This document shows positions 22,533 through 34,359 of a stretch of 64,000 bases of DNA, one piece after another. The translations under genes were made by a program, and so were the position numbers. Source of the stretch: Codonopsis lanceolata (lineage: Eukaryota > Streptophyta > Magnoliopsida > Asterales > Campanulaceae); contig CM028384.1 in NCBI GenBank assembly GCA_013146195.2, forward strand, positions 78,526,728-78,590,727, written 5' to 3'. A model generated the notes under the pieces. The model saw nothing but the letters and a program-made list of their open reading frames with translations. It was not told where the DNA came from and searched no databases. Positions within the stretch are counted from its first letter, which is position 1, and each line of letters starts with the position of its first letter.

Positions 22533-23480
22533 ATGTATAAATGTTTTGCAGCCTCGTTAAGTCTTTTTGCATCAGGAAGTTCGGTTGTTAAGTTCAACGG
22601 GCTGAACTATACTGATTGGTCAGAACAAATCCAGTTTACTCTAGGTGTTATGGATCTGGACATAGCTATAGTATCAGATGAAAATCCCGCAGCCATTAAT
22701 GAGACTAGCTCAGAAGATGACAATTCCATCTATGGGGCTTGGCAGCGGTCTAACAGGCTGAGCTTGAACCTTATGAAAATGACTATGACTGAAAATATTA
22801 AACCATCAATGCCAAAGACTAAAGATGCTAGAGAGTTCATGCTAAAGGTTAAAGATTATTCTCAGTCGGATCTAGCAGATAAATCCATTGTAGGCAATCT
22901 CATAAGTGAATTGACTACAAAGAAGTTTGATTGGTCAAAGTCAATTCATGATCATGTAACAGAAATGTCCAACTTAGTAGCAAAGTTGAAGACTATGGGA
23001 ATGGATGTGAGTGATAGCTTTCTCATATAGTTCATAATGAATTCCCTTCCTGTTGATTTTGGCCAGTTCCATGTGAATTACAACACCATGAAAGATAAAT
23101 GGAACTTTAAAGAGTTAATGGCCTTGTTAGTGCAGGAGGAAGGGAGATTAAAGAAAATAAAAGATCACTTCATCCACCTCACAGTCAATGATGGTGCTAG
23201 CAGCAGTAAGTTTAAACCAGGTAAAAGGGACAAAGGCATGAAAAGTGATAAGGCCCCAACAAAGGTTTCTGAGGGCCAAATCAAGAAAAAGGAAATTAGG
23301 TGTTTCTTCAGTAACAAAGAAGGACACGTAAAGGCTGATTGTCCTAAACGAAAAGAATGGTTTGAGAAAAAAGCTACATATTATGTTTCTGTATGTTTTG
23401 AATCGAATCTTATAGAAACTCCTAATAATACCTGGAGGTTAGATTCTGGTGCAACTACTCATGTGTCTCATGTTATGTAG
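22533..23480 (+). pseudogene. Copia 1 gag and start of protease, broken
   Basis: The first part (22533-23030) is a copia gag of the DUF4219/UBN2 type (FNGLNYTDWSEQIQF near the N-terminus). TAG at 23028-23030 stops it, and the next piece (23037-23480) continues through NTMKDKW and LVQEEGRL motifs. The zinc knuckle at 23301-23342 reads C-F-F-S-N-K-E-G-H-x4-C: the second Cys is Ser (AGT at 23310). Protease begins with LDSGATTHVSHVM and is stopped by TAG at 23478-23480, where the family commonly has Gln. The upstream leader (21805-22532) is non-coding. The element is inactive. Confidence 0.85.
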
Positions 23481-24990
23481 GGATTCAATACGATCCAGCC
23501 CGTAAAAGGAAATGAACAGTACTTGTTTATGAGAAACAGGATGAAGGCACGGATAGATGGCATAGGGACTTATAGGTTGCTTTTGGACACTGGGTGTCAT
23601 TTAAACCTTGAAAGATGTCTCTATGTACTTGAATGTGCCTGAAATCTTGTTTCAAGAGGGAAGCTTGATGTAATAGGTTATCGTTTTGAGATTTGTAAGG
23701 GCAATTTTTTGTTGTATAAAGATAACTATTTTTGTGGGTCAGGAAAGTTGTATGACTCACTTTATCGTGTAAATCCTAACAACGATTTTGCGAAAACTTT
23801 GTTTCATGTTGAAAGTAATGTAGGCATTAAACGTAGTACACCAAATGAAAGTTCAGCTTACTTGTGGCATCAAAGATTGGGTCACACTTCCAAAGAAAGG
23901 TTATTGAGGTTGATGAAAAGTGAAATTCTTCCTCAATTGGATTTTAGTGACTGGAACGTATGTGTTGACTGTATTAAAGGAAAGCAGACTAAAACCATAG
24001 TAAAGAAATCAACCACAAGAAGCACTCACCTCTGATACACACCGATATTTGTGGTCCTTTTGGCGTTCCAAGTTAGAACAGAGAACACTATTTTATTACC
24101 TTTATTGATGACTATTCATGTTATGGTTATGTTTATCTACTGCATGAAAAGTCTCATTCAGTGAACATCCTCGAGGTGTTCATAAATGAAGTGGAAAGGC
24201 AGTTAGATAAGAAAGTGAAAATAATGAGATCATATAGAGGTGGTGAGTATTACGAAAAATTTACTGAACATGGACAACGTTCAGGTCCATTTGCAAATTT
24301 CCTTGAAAGTCGGGGCATTTGTGCACAATATACAATGCCCAGGACTCCTCAGCAGAATGGTGTTGCTGAGAGACGAAATCGTACATTAATGGATATGGTT
24401 AGGAGTATGTTAAATAATTGCTCCTTACCCCTATCAATGTGGATGCATGCATTAAAGACTGCTGCGTATCTGCTCAATAGGGTTCCTAGTAAAGCTGTCT
24501 CTAAAACACCTTATGAGTTATGGACTGGTAGGAAACCCAGTTTGAAGCATCTTCATGTTTGGGGTTGCCACACGGAAGTAAGAGTATATAATCCACATGA
24601 AAAGAAACTTGATGCTAGGACAGCCAGCGGATATTTTATTAGCTATCTTGAAAAGTCTAAGGGGTATAGGTTCTACTGTCTTAACCATATTACGAGAATT
24701 GTTGAGTCAGGAAATGCTCTGTTCATATGAAATGGCTCAATCAATGGGAGTGGGAAACCACGTGAAATTGACATTCAGGAAATTCAGGTAGAAATGTCAT
24801 TACACGATATTCCTGCTGAAATTGTTGTTCCAATTGTTGTATCACAGTCAAACAACATACCAGAACAACAAGTTAATGTTCAAAACCCACAAAATGAGAA
24901 TATTATAGATGAACCAGTTGCAGCTGGACAAGATATTCAATTCCCAACCTCCAAACACAAGTCAAATATTTTGTACATGATCCATTGGAA
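23481..24990 (+). pseudogene. Copia 1 protease remainder, GAG-pre-integrase and integrase, truncated
   Basis: After the protease remainder in broken frames, 23709-24035 carries the GAG-pre-integrase HHCC zinc region (LWHQRLGHTSKERL ... C-x2-C in CVDCIKGK). 24161-24730 carries the integrase core with PQQNGVAERRNRTL and the C-terminal WGCHTEVRVYNP region. A frameshift near 24035-24160 disrupts the first catalytic part. Homology stops near 24,990, before any reverse transcriptase, where sequence typical of another copia LTR begins. About half of pol is missing. Confidence 0.8.
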
Positions 24991-25009
24991 TTTTTTGTAA
25001 TAGAACTAG

Positions 25010-25374
25010 CTAGTGGAAAACATAGTGCACATTTAAGTCCAAGGTTGACTGCCTTGGTGGTGGACGTAGCACTCTTTATAGTGCGAACCATCTCAAAATA
25101 CTTGTGTTCTTTCATTATTGTTGCTTACTGCTTTACTGTTTCATATCTCTTTACTTATCGCTTCAAACTGCAGACTTGAGTATTCAGCAAAGTCTACCGG
25201 TAGTGCTTCACCGGCAGACTTGAACTGTTTTCCTTACAAGACTTCCGCTACTTCAATCTTTTCAATAGATTGCAAGTGTTTGTTTTAGTAATTTATACAA
25301 AAAGTTTTAAGTGTCTAATAAGCTATTCAACCCCCCCCCCTTCAAGCTTATTATTGTGCCCTTTGGGACTAACA
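25010..25374 (+). repeat. 5' LTR (3' part at least) of copia element 2
   Basis: The segment ends CTAACA directly before a tRNA-iMet primer site and contains a C10 run (25331-25340) like the end of many plant copia LTRs. The TG start is not certain; it lies somewhere near 24,960-25,010 at the junction with copia 1, or the LTR is truncated. Confidence 0.55.
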
Positions 25375-25376
25375 AT

Positions 25377-25388
25377 TGGTATCAAAGC
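25377..25388 (+). promoter_or_regulatory. Primer binding site of copia 2
   Basis: TGGTATCAAAGC, a one-base variant of the initiator tRNA-Met site, 2 nt after the LTR end and 55 bp before the gag ATG. Confidence 0.8.
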
Positions 25389-25443
25389 TTAACTCTTCAA
25401 AAACTAGTTTTTCCAAGATTAAACTCTTGAGAGTCACGATCCA

Positions 25444-27158
25444 ATGGCACAAACACACTACATGCTACCTACGTCAAATGCAAACCACGTCCCAATATTG
25501 GACGAAGGCCATTTCAATGTTTGGAAGGATAAGGTAATGTGTTTTATGAATTCTATTGACAATAGGTTATGGAAATGCGTACTAGCAGGACGTCATGTAC
25601 CAATGAAGGCAAATCTTCTGGCATCCATCACTGGAAATCCTGCTGAAGTACCCAAAGAAGAATCTGAATGGACAGAGGATGATAGAAAGCTAGTAGAGCT
25701 AGATAGCAAAGCCATCAACATCATAACTAGCTCACTAGACACCAGCACTTACCAACAAGTGATCCAGTGTACTTCTGCAAAAGAAATGTAGGAGGCTCTT
25801 GTCGAATACTTGGAAGGAGACCAAGACACAAGAGACAACAGAAAATACACCTTCATCCAACAATTCGATTCTTTCAAGAAGGATCCCAAGGAGACCTTGA
25901 GACAAGCATACGATCGCTTCAGTGAGGTAATAAATAGCTGCTTTTCTTTTGGTAAAACTTATGACAAAAAGGAAATGAATATGAGATTTCTAGGCTCTCT
26001 AGGTAGTCTGTGGCATGTTAAGACCACTGCCATGAATGAATCTAAGAAATTACACGATAAGAGTCTCCGTAGTCTTTACGGAAGTTTAAAAGTTTACGAG
26101 CTCGAAGTTAATCAAGCTCTAGAGCAGGACAAATAGTTCAGAACTGTGTCATTGCCTACCATGGTACAAGAAGAAACTCCAGTTGATAACAAAACCTTCT
26201 ACTTCCTCCAGTGAAAATGATTTTCTTTCAGATGAACAATTTGCTATGTTTGTAAAACGTTTCAAAAAGTTTGCAAAATATGGAAAGAAGGACACACACT
26301 AGCAGCCTTTTAGAAAAGCTGATGAAAGCTCATCTAACGAAGAGCTTGTGTGTTATAACTGTAGAAAACCTGGTCGTTTCGCCTCTAAATGTCCAAAGCC
26401 AAAATTTGAAGCATACCAAAAGCCCTCGTATAAGAAATTTCAAAAACATAAAGGTATGCTGGCTGAAGATATTGAAGAAAAATAGGTTGCTACATGGTTT
26501 GAGACTGATTCAGAAGAGGAAGAGGACGATTGTGAGCAAGCTAGCATATGCTTAATAGCTCATGATTCAGGCCCTACCTGTGACTCTGAACCTGAAGTTG
26601 AAATCTCACCAAGTCCTTTCGATAAAAGTGAGATCAACTGTGAAAATTTCAGTAAGGAAGAACTGCTCAAGAATAATCAAGAAATGCTTGAAGAGTTCAA
26701 TTCTTTTAGAGTAGCCTATGTAAAAATCACTAAGAACTATGAGAAGCTTGCTGCTGAGAAATCTCTGTTGTCAGATGAGATTCAAACTCTCAATAGCTGC
26801 CAACAGGAAAGTATCAAGCTAAAAGGAGAAAACAAATTCCTTTGTGACAAAGTCGACTGTCTTACTGAGCACATTCAAGGGCTAGACCTGGAGAAGATTG
26901 CCTTGCAAAAGACAATCGACTCCTGGAACAGCTCTAAGGAAACCTTTGAAGGAATCCTTTCAAGCCAAAAGCCTAATGGAGATAAATTTGGCTTTGGGTT
27001 ATAATGATGAGCCCAGTTCGGCATACTCTTCTGTCACGAAGAAAGGTGAAACCTTCGAGACTGCTTACGATAGTTCCTTCTCAAAACAGACTTTCGGAAA
27101 CAAGGGTAAACATGGACTTGGTTATACAAGTGTACCATACGTTTACCCCAAGGCTTAG
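25444..27158 (+). pseudogene. Copia 2 gag (SIRE/Maximus-like), broken
   Basis: ATG at 25444 opens a UBN2-type gag. TAG at 25789 (expected Trp), TAG at 26134, TAG at 26483 and TAG at 27156 interrupt it, with one or more frameshifts. The zinc knuckle at 26351-26392 reads C-Y-N-C-R-K-P-G-R-F-A-S-K-C: the zinc-binding His is Arg (CGT at 26375). A long coiled-coil segment follows (26684-27004, many Leu, Glu, Lys), a hallmark of SIRE/Maximus-lineage gag. 27159-27739 is a Lys/Ser/Pro-rich linker to protease. Confidence 0.8.
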
Positions 27159-27739
27159 AAACGGAAAGCCAAAGAAACTGCTTCTAAAGAAAAGCTTGAG
27201 AAAGGAACGGTAGAGAAATCAAAGTCTACTGATAACAGCTCTGCCAAGGTAAAGTCTGCTGGCGGTAGACCTACGAAATCTCTGCGGGTACCTGTTAAGT
27301 TTGTCTATGAAACAGCTAAGGCACCTAAATTAGTTGACTATAAACTTAAAGGTATTCTACCAAATCCTCCTAAAAAGGTTAACAACAGACCAGCCAAGGC
27401 AAAGTCTACTAGTAACAAATCTAGAAAGGTTCAACAGAAACCAATTAAGTCTATCGTCAACAAACTAGTTGAACCCAAGACTGCTGTTAAGAACAAAGAA
27501 TGCCACAAGCATTCTACAGCTAAAGCTAATCACAATCCTCTGTGGAACTTTCATCTTTGTCATTCTTGCAACTTTTAGGCCATCTGGCCCCAGAATGCCT
27601 GGTAAGGTTCACACCAAAATCTGAGAGACCTAGTTCTCTCAAGGTTAGGCAGGTATGAGTTCCAAAAGGTTGCTAATCCTCAGGACCCAAAAGAAAATAA
27701 AGGGGACCTTGTTTCTTTGATCTTTTTCAGGTCTACGTC

Positions 27740-28777
27740 ATGGCTATAGATTCAGAAGATAAGGACATCTGGTACCTTGATAGTGGCTGTTCAAGACACA
27801 TGACAGGGAACAGAAGTCTACTATCAGATATAGCTGAAGCTAAAGGTCCTATGGTGATTTTCAGCGACAATGCAAGAGGGAAAACAATTTGGTATGGCTC
27901 AATCACTAGAGGAAGTCTCTCCATCAACAAAGTTTCTCTAGTGAATGGCTTAAAGCATAATCTACTAAGCATATCCCAATTCTGCGACAAAGGACTCATC
28001 TGCCAATTCTCCTCCAACCAATGTCTCATCAAAGATCGTGAATCCTGCTCAACTTTACTGACCAGCAATAGACAAGGAAACGTCTATGTCGTGGACTTAA
28101 ACCTTCTAGGAAGATCCTTCAACCTTTGCCTAGTTGCTAACAACATTCGCGACAATAGTTGGCTTTGGTACAAGCGTCTCAGTCACCTCAACTTCAAGTA
28201 CCTCTCCAAGCTCTCCAAAGATGGGCTTGTCAAAGGTCTACCTACGGTGTCTGCCGACCATGACAGAAGTTGCAAAGCTTGCCAATTAGGAAAACTTTCC
28301 AAGTCTTCCTTCAAAAGAAAGTCTGTCATGTCTACGACCAGACCTCTTCAACTTCTGCATATGGATCTCTTTGGACCAATCACTAAAGTCAGTATCTCTG
28401 GAGACAAGTACACATTTGTAGTAGTTGATGACTAATCAAGGTTCACCTGGATCGAAACAATGGCTTCAAAAGATGAGACATATGATTTGGTCACCGCTCT
28501 TTTCAGAAGACTTCAAACCCAAAAGCTTGAAGACATTTGTGACATTAGATTAGAAAACGGCATCGAATTCAAGAACAACGGTGTTGAAAGATATTGTGAT
28601 GACCACGGGATCGGCCACAACTTCTATGTTGCCGGAACTCCTCAACATAATGGTGTAGCTGAACGGAAGAACAGAACACTCATTGAAGCAGCAAGAACTA
28701 TGTTGGCAGAAGCAAGACTTAAGTACTTCGGGCGTAAGTCAACTCTGCATGTTTTACCTAGAATAGATCCCTGGTAA
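27740..28777 (+). pseudogene. Copia 2 protease and integrase, broken
   Basis: 27740-28435 carries protease (WYLDSGCSRHMTG, catalytic Asp in D-S-G), the GAG-pre-integrase region (LSHLNFKYLSKLSK ... CKACQLGK) and the first catalytic part of integrase (LHMDLFGP ... FVVVDD). A TAA stop at 28433-28435 stands where the family has Tyr (VVDDYSRF). 28460-28777 continues with TPQHNGVAERKNRTL and ends by frameshift. 28778-29598 holds the degraded integrase C-terminus and a Pro/Ser-rich linker with TAG stops at 29116 and 29581. Confidence 0.85.
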
Positions 28778-29598
28778 ACAAGTTTCATAACAAAACTCCA
28801 TATGAAATATGGAGAGGAAGAGCCCCAAACATTGGTATTTTCAAAATCTTCGGCTGTAAATGTTTTATTCTATATAATGGAGGAGAATATAGAGGGAAAT
28901 TTAATTCAAAATCAGACGAAGGAATTTTTCTGGGCTATTCCAATCATTCAAAATCATTTCGTATATTTAACAAAACTTCTTTGAAAATCTTAGAATTTGT
29001 GCATGTTACTTTTGATGAATATGATTTATTAGAGCCTCGAAAGGCTCCGAATGTTGCTGATGATTTTGATGATATTGAGACAAATACAAATAAAGCTTCT
29101 ACTTCTTCTCTACCTTAGAATCCTCCAACTGCAGACCCTTCCAGTTCTGCTAATCCTGCACCAGCAGACTTTAACTCTGTTGGTACCAGTTCCAACCCTT
29201 CTGTTGACCCCGAACCCATCTCTTCTGTTCTACCCCAAACACCTTTGCAGATCACTCACCCTTCTTGTTCACCAGAAAATGAAGGTTTTGAAGATCCTAT
29301 CTCTTCAGAATCTGATTTTGGTGAATCTCCTTCTCTACCTTCTCCAGATTTGTTAAGGGAAGAACTCACCAGAAGTGATCTTCCTGCAGCTATTATTGAA
29401 TCTAGAGATCACCCCATCTCTAAAATCATTGGTGATCTCAACTCAGGAGTTCGTACGAGAAATAGAGTTCGAAATGAGACTATGTTTGCATTCGCATTCG
29501 TGTCAGAAATTGAGCCAAAGAAGATTGATGAAGCTATCGAAGACCATTACTGGATTGAAGCTATGCAAGAAGAGCTGAACTAGTTTGAAAGATACAAA

Positions 29599-29871
29599 GT
29601 GTGGATCTTAGTTCAAAGACTGACTGGCCATCCAGTTATCGGCACCAAATGGGTATTCAGAAACAAGAGAGATAAAGATGGAAACGTCACCAGAAATAAA
29701 GCTAGATTGGTTCCTCAAGGCTACCGACAGGAAGAAGGAATTGATTTCGATGAAACATTTGCTCCTGTTGCTAGATTAGAGGCAATCAGACTCTTTCTAG
29801 CCTATGTTTCGTTCATGGACTTCAAAGTATATCAGATGGATGTGAAGAGTGCCTTTCTCAATGGTGATCTT
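29599..29871 (+). pseudogene. Copia 2 reverse transcriptase, N-terminal part
   Basis: The RVT_2 start is clear: IGTKWVFRNKRDKDGNV, then ETFAPVARLEAIRLFLA, then QMDVKSAFLNGDL. The first catalytic Asp (in MDVKSAFLNG) is present. The frame is cut at 29871 by the insertion of the solo LTR; it resumes at 40304 after a duplicated ATCTT. Confidence 0.9.
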
Positions 29872-30823
29872 TGTAAGACCCCGAACCTTCGTGTATTTGA
29901 CTCTCTCGTGTTGCATGCTTTGTTGTTAATGCGTTGAGTGTTCGTCTTAGCATGTTAGCACTTAACTGGGTCTCATGGGAGTCTTAGTACCTTGCATATA
30001 TGACTTATAATGTTCACCTTGATCATAGTATGCTTGGTTGAAAGTTTAGAAGCTTTGTTGCTTCGTTTGAGTCTTAGGGTTTCTCGTGTTTGCCTTCGTT
30101 GCTTGTATTGTTTGTGCTTTCAACTTGCGAGAAGTTCATTTAAGTTCTAGACCAAGTGTACTAGTATTTCTCATGCTTGCACAATCAATGTTCATAGATT
30201 TGTTGCATTTGGAAATAAGATGACCAACATATCACTTCACAGATTCAGTCTTGTTTTTGGGCGAACTTCGGGAAAATTCTGGTACCAATCTACTAAAGAG
30301 AATTTTCTAAACCTTTAGTATGTTTTACCTACATATGTTAGGATACTCCCTGTAAAATATGGTATTTTTCCAAGGTGTATAAGTACCTCATTGAGGTCTT
30401 GACTTACGGCTGTGCCAGATTTATGTTTTCAGGAAATCAGCTTCTGTACTTGAAGTTGTAGTAGCCATATTTTGATTAATATAAGTCCAAATTGAGTAAT
30501 TTAAAATTCTAAACTATATTTTAAAGAGTCTAGTTTCATAAAAATCAATAATCACCTCATTTGGAGGTGTGAGATATTTATGGTCGATTTTACAAGATTG
30601 ACTGTCTGTTTTCCAGATTTTGGGTTTTTGACTTGTTTTGGTTGAAGACCCCCTTGACTCTTGCACCCTTGCCCTTGGCCGACCTAAGTGAGTCTCAGCC
30701 ACCTTTGTTGACTTGTCTAAGACCCTCTTAGACCCTTGGATCATGGCTTATCAATGGTCTCCATGCCTTAGCCAATAGAAAGCCTCTTAATCACTTCACT
30801 TGGATTAGGGACCTCTTAGGAAG

Positions 30824-30830
30824 TATATAA
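30824..30830 (+). promoter_or_regulatory. Putative TATA box of the gypsy-type LTR
   Basis: TATATAA lies 0.95 kb into the LTR, in a GC-balanced context (GGAAGTATATAAACACAAAC) typical of plant promoters. A transcript would begin about 30 bp downstream. Inferred from the motif only. Confidence 0.4.
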
Positions 30831-33800
30831 ACACAAACTTCATCCCTTCCAGCCATTTTTGTGCTCAACAGAACCAGAGATTCAGAGACATAGCTCCAAA
30901 TTTCGTCCATGGAGGTCACACCAACTTGAGAGATCATTTCCCGGAGATCCGGTGGTCCGATCGTCGAACCGAGACCGCCAAATCGAAGCTCTCGATCTTC
31001 TCTACAACAATCCTTGCTCTAATCAACCTTTCCTCCATTAATCTTAGGACTAAGGTACGTTGAGAAATCCCTGAAATTTTCATGTTCAATAAAATGACAT
31101 GACCCCTTCATTATAGTTGCTCTATTGATGATTATGAACATCTTTTGTGAAGACAAATCCTCCAATTCAATCTTTGAAACATGTGTAGGATTTTATGAAT
31201 TATCTATGAAGTTGTGATTTTGATATTTTATAAAGCATGAATGTTGTTTATAATGAGCTTAGGAATAACTCTTGTGAAAGAATATGTTTCAATTCAAGGT
31301 TTAACAAAATCACCGAAACTAGGGTTTGAAACTCGGGGTTGTGTTTAAGGCTAGTTTAAGATCATGAACGGCCTAGTTATCGAGTTCTAAATGAAAGGAG
31401 AACTTAGGAAAGGGCAATGTAATGCATATATTATCAATGCTCTATTTGGTTGAATTTTAGTAAAACTCACCGGACTTGAGATTAGGGAGTTATTGAACAA
31501 TACCGACTCCACATTCAATCCCTACGATGTTTGTAGTGCGTTAGACTAATATATTAGCCTACGTGACTTTGGGATGGATTGAAGGGCATGTTTGATATGA
31601 GTGATTATAAGACTCAATCGAGTTCTTATGTGATTGTGTGAAGCAAATGCACAATTGAGAGCATGTTGTAGAATGATGTATCTACTTGACAGGTTGAATT
31701 CGCTCTTGTCGAATTCCTACTTGATTCCTTAATGAGTAAAAACACCTACTTGTTGAATAATGAATTTGAGGACTATTCTATGAGAAGATTTGGATTGGGG
31801 CTTTCTTAGTACTCTATACATAGAGTCTACTTGTATAAGTCGCTAGGATGACCATGTTGTTATCTAAGACTCACCGGTATGGTTTGACCTTACGGGATAT
31901 TATCGCTCTAGTGTTGCTTAAGTCTTTGACTACCATCGACTTTTGTGTTATTGAATGAGTTACTACTCTAGGAAGAGTTTAGTAAATGGCTTCATGATCC
32001 GAGACTAACGGAGTAGTCTTGGATAGTACTTAATGGACTGATGGTTAAGTTGTGACTCTGTTGAATTTCATGGGTGAATATGGAATACTGTGTATATGTT
32101 ATATTATGACTAAATGCATGATTTCCTACCTTGTCAAGAATTGATTCTTCTATGTGTTTCTATGATATGACTTATGAGCATATTGAATGTATTTGCCTTC
32201 GTGCGATCGATCCTTCTACGCTTAATGAATTGTGGTGAACTTGGATTCTACTATTAAGTGGAATTATGAATCAAAATTCGAACTAAGTTTGATTTCACAA
32301 TAATCAACTTAGGCTTCCCTTATATAATCGACTTGGGACTTTGAACTAAATTTCTAAATGGAAAGAGAACCTTGCTATGCCTCAAACGAGAACATAGAAA
32401 AGAGTCTTGGGACACATATAGTGTTCAAACTCTATTTGGTTGGAATTGTAGTAAAGACTCAACGGAGTCGAGTTAAGGAACAATTGAGCCTTACGAGGAT
32501 CGTGGTGAGATCCTATGATAATTATATTCCAGTTGACTAGATTACTAGCTTTTGGGACTTGAATTGAATAGAGTGAACAAACTTGACACTTATGATTTAG
32601 GGACTCAAATGAGCTCCTATTGTGGTTTTGTGATTATTGTAACAATGTGCATAATCGTATGAGTTTAGTAGATCATTATATCTACTTGAGAATTAGCAAG
32701 TAAACATCTGCTTGTGCATTGCATATAAGTCCAGCTGGCATTACTTGAGTTTTCTTGATGATGGTGGGACGATGCATTGTCTTCACGAATTATGGGATTC
32801 GTGGTTGCAATGTATCGCCGCATCGATTCGGGTTTCACACACACCTCCACCGCTAGCTCTGGGAAGTAGCCCCTTTGCCGTAACCAAAAGAGCGCATTGG
32901 CTAGTGCTATTTTCCCGAGTAGAGAGCTCGGACCCGAGAAGAGAGCTCGGTACTTTGATACCTGAACACGGGTATCACTGGCACGATTTGATTAACAGTT
33001 GTGATTGCAGGAGCAATACGACGACGGTGATTTGGTATCTTCTCTATCCCTTATGTGGCTTCCTATGGGAACTTATGTGATAACAAAGTGCTAGTTGAAC
33101 ATGAGATCTTATTGACCATGTTTGTATTGTCTGATGATATATGAGAGATTTGATATGTATATATAGAGATATGCATACTTGTATATGAGATATATATGAA
33201 AGACTTGATGTGTATATATATAGATATGCACACTTATGCATGATGATTTTATGGGAGATTTGATATGTATATTTAGAGATATACATACGATATAGGTGTA
33301 TATATATAAACATGCACCCTTACACGTGGTAACAGTGTGAATAACTTGATTCGTATATATAGTGATATGTATACTTGCATATGATGTTTTGTGGGAACTA
33401 CCTTCTAATTCATTTGATTTGTGTGTGAGCAGGAATTACACCTGGTTCATTTGGGAGTGTAGTAAGTAAGAAGGAGTGGATATCTTGTGGAGTATCGTAA
33501 CGATACGACGCCTCTTCACGGGTTTTTTGTCATATATAAAATGACACCCTGGTTATGTTTATGTTACATAATTATATGTTGCATATATATTGTAGTAGCG
33601 TACTGGGTCATTATGACTCATCTCGTACTTGTTTTTAGTTGCGATGGCGATAGCTGAGGTTGAGTAGATCGTTCGTAGCAGGCGCTGGTCGATAGATCGA
33701 GGTTAGATCGTGTGGTTCGTGTTTGTAGCGCCGACTTTCCCGAGTAGCGACTTGTGGAGTCTTGTTCCTTTTTAGCATTGTCATTGATTTCATGTACTTT

Positions 33801-34359
33801 GTTATTCTGTGAGATCGACATTTTGTAAAGTTATTTAGACTTTACTGTCGGGTAGAATACTCTGGGTATTTGTATTGGTTATTTCTTGGGCCGACGTGTT
33901 TGTCGTGCCTGTTTGTGGTTTTAGTATTTATTTCGGTTGTCTCCTCGCAGTGCTTTGGGGAATTTCCTTATTCTAGTTTTTATAATTGTTGGTTGACCCC
34001 GGTATGCTTTAGCCGTTGGGTAATTGTTATATCAGGTTGGTTCTTTGTTGAAACGCCCGAGTGCCGATGGTTTGATTAGCGTCTGCAATGTTGCGGCGAG
34101 TTTTGTTTTTCCTCCTTTGAGAGATAATGTCTCTCTTGGTTTTCATTGTCGTTGGTTTCGAGCTTCATAGCTTGGGACTTCTTTCTTATATTGCTTCCGC
34201 TAATTCGATTTTTGAAATAACGTATTTTAGTGCGGTGTTATGTTCATGTTTAGAGCGAGTCAAAGTTAGGGTATTAAACAAGCAAAAAGTTCTCTCTCTC
34301 TAGACTCTCTCTCTAGATTCTCTCTCTCCTTGGTTAGGGTTTCCAGCGTTTGTGTGGCT

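Noticed and set aside
25331..25340. C10 run considered as a regulatory tract or assembly error
   Set aside because: C runs near the end of plant copia LTRs are common; nothing further can be supported.
33044..33313. 89-codon ORF with many Tyr, Ile and His
   Set aside because: Comes from repeated TATATATAGAGATATG-type units in the solo LTR, not a gene.
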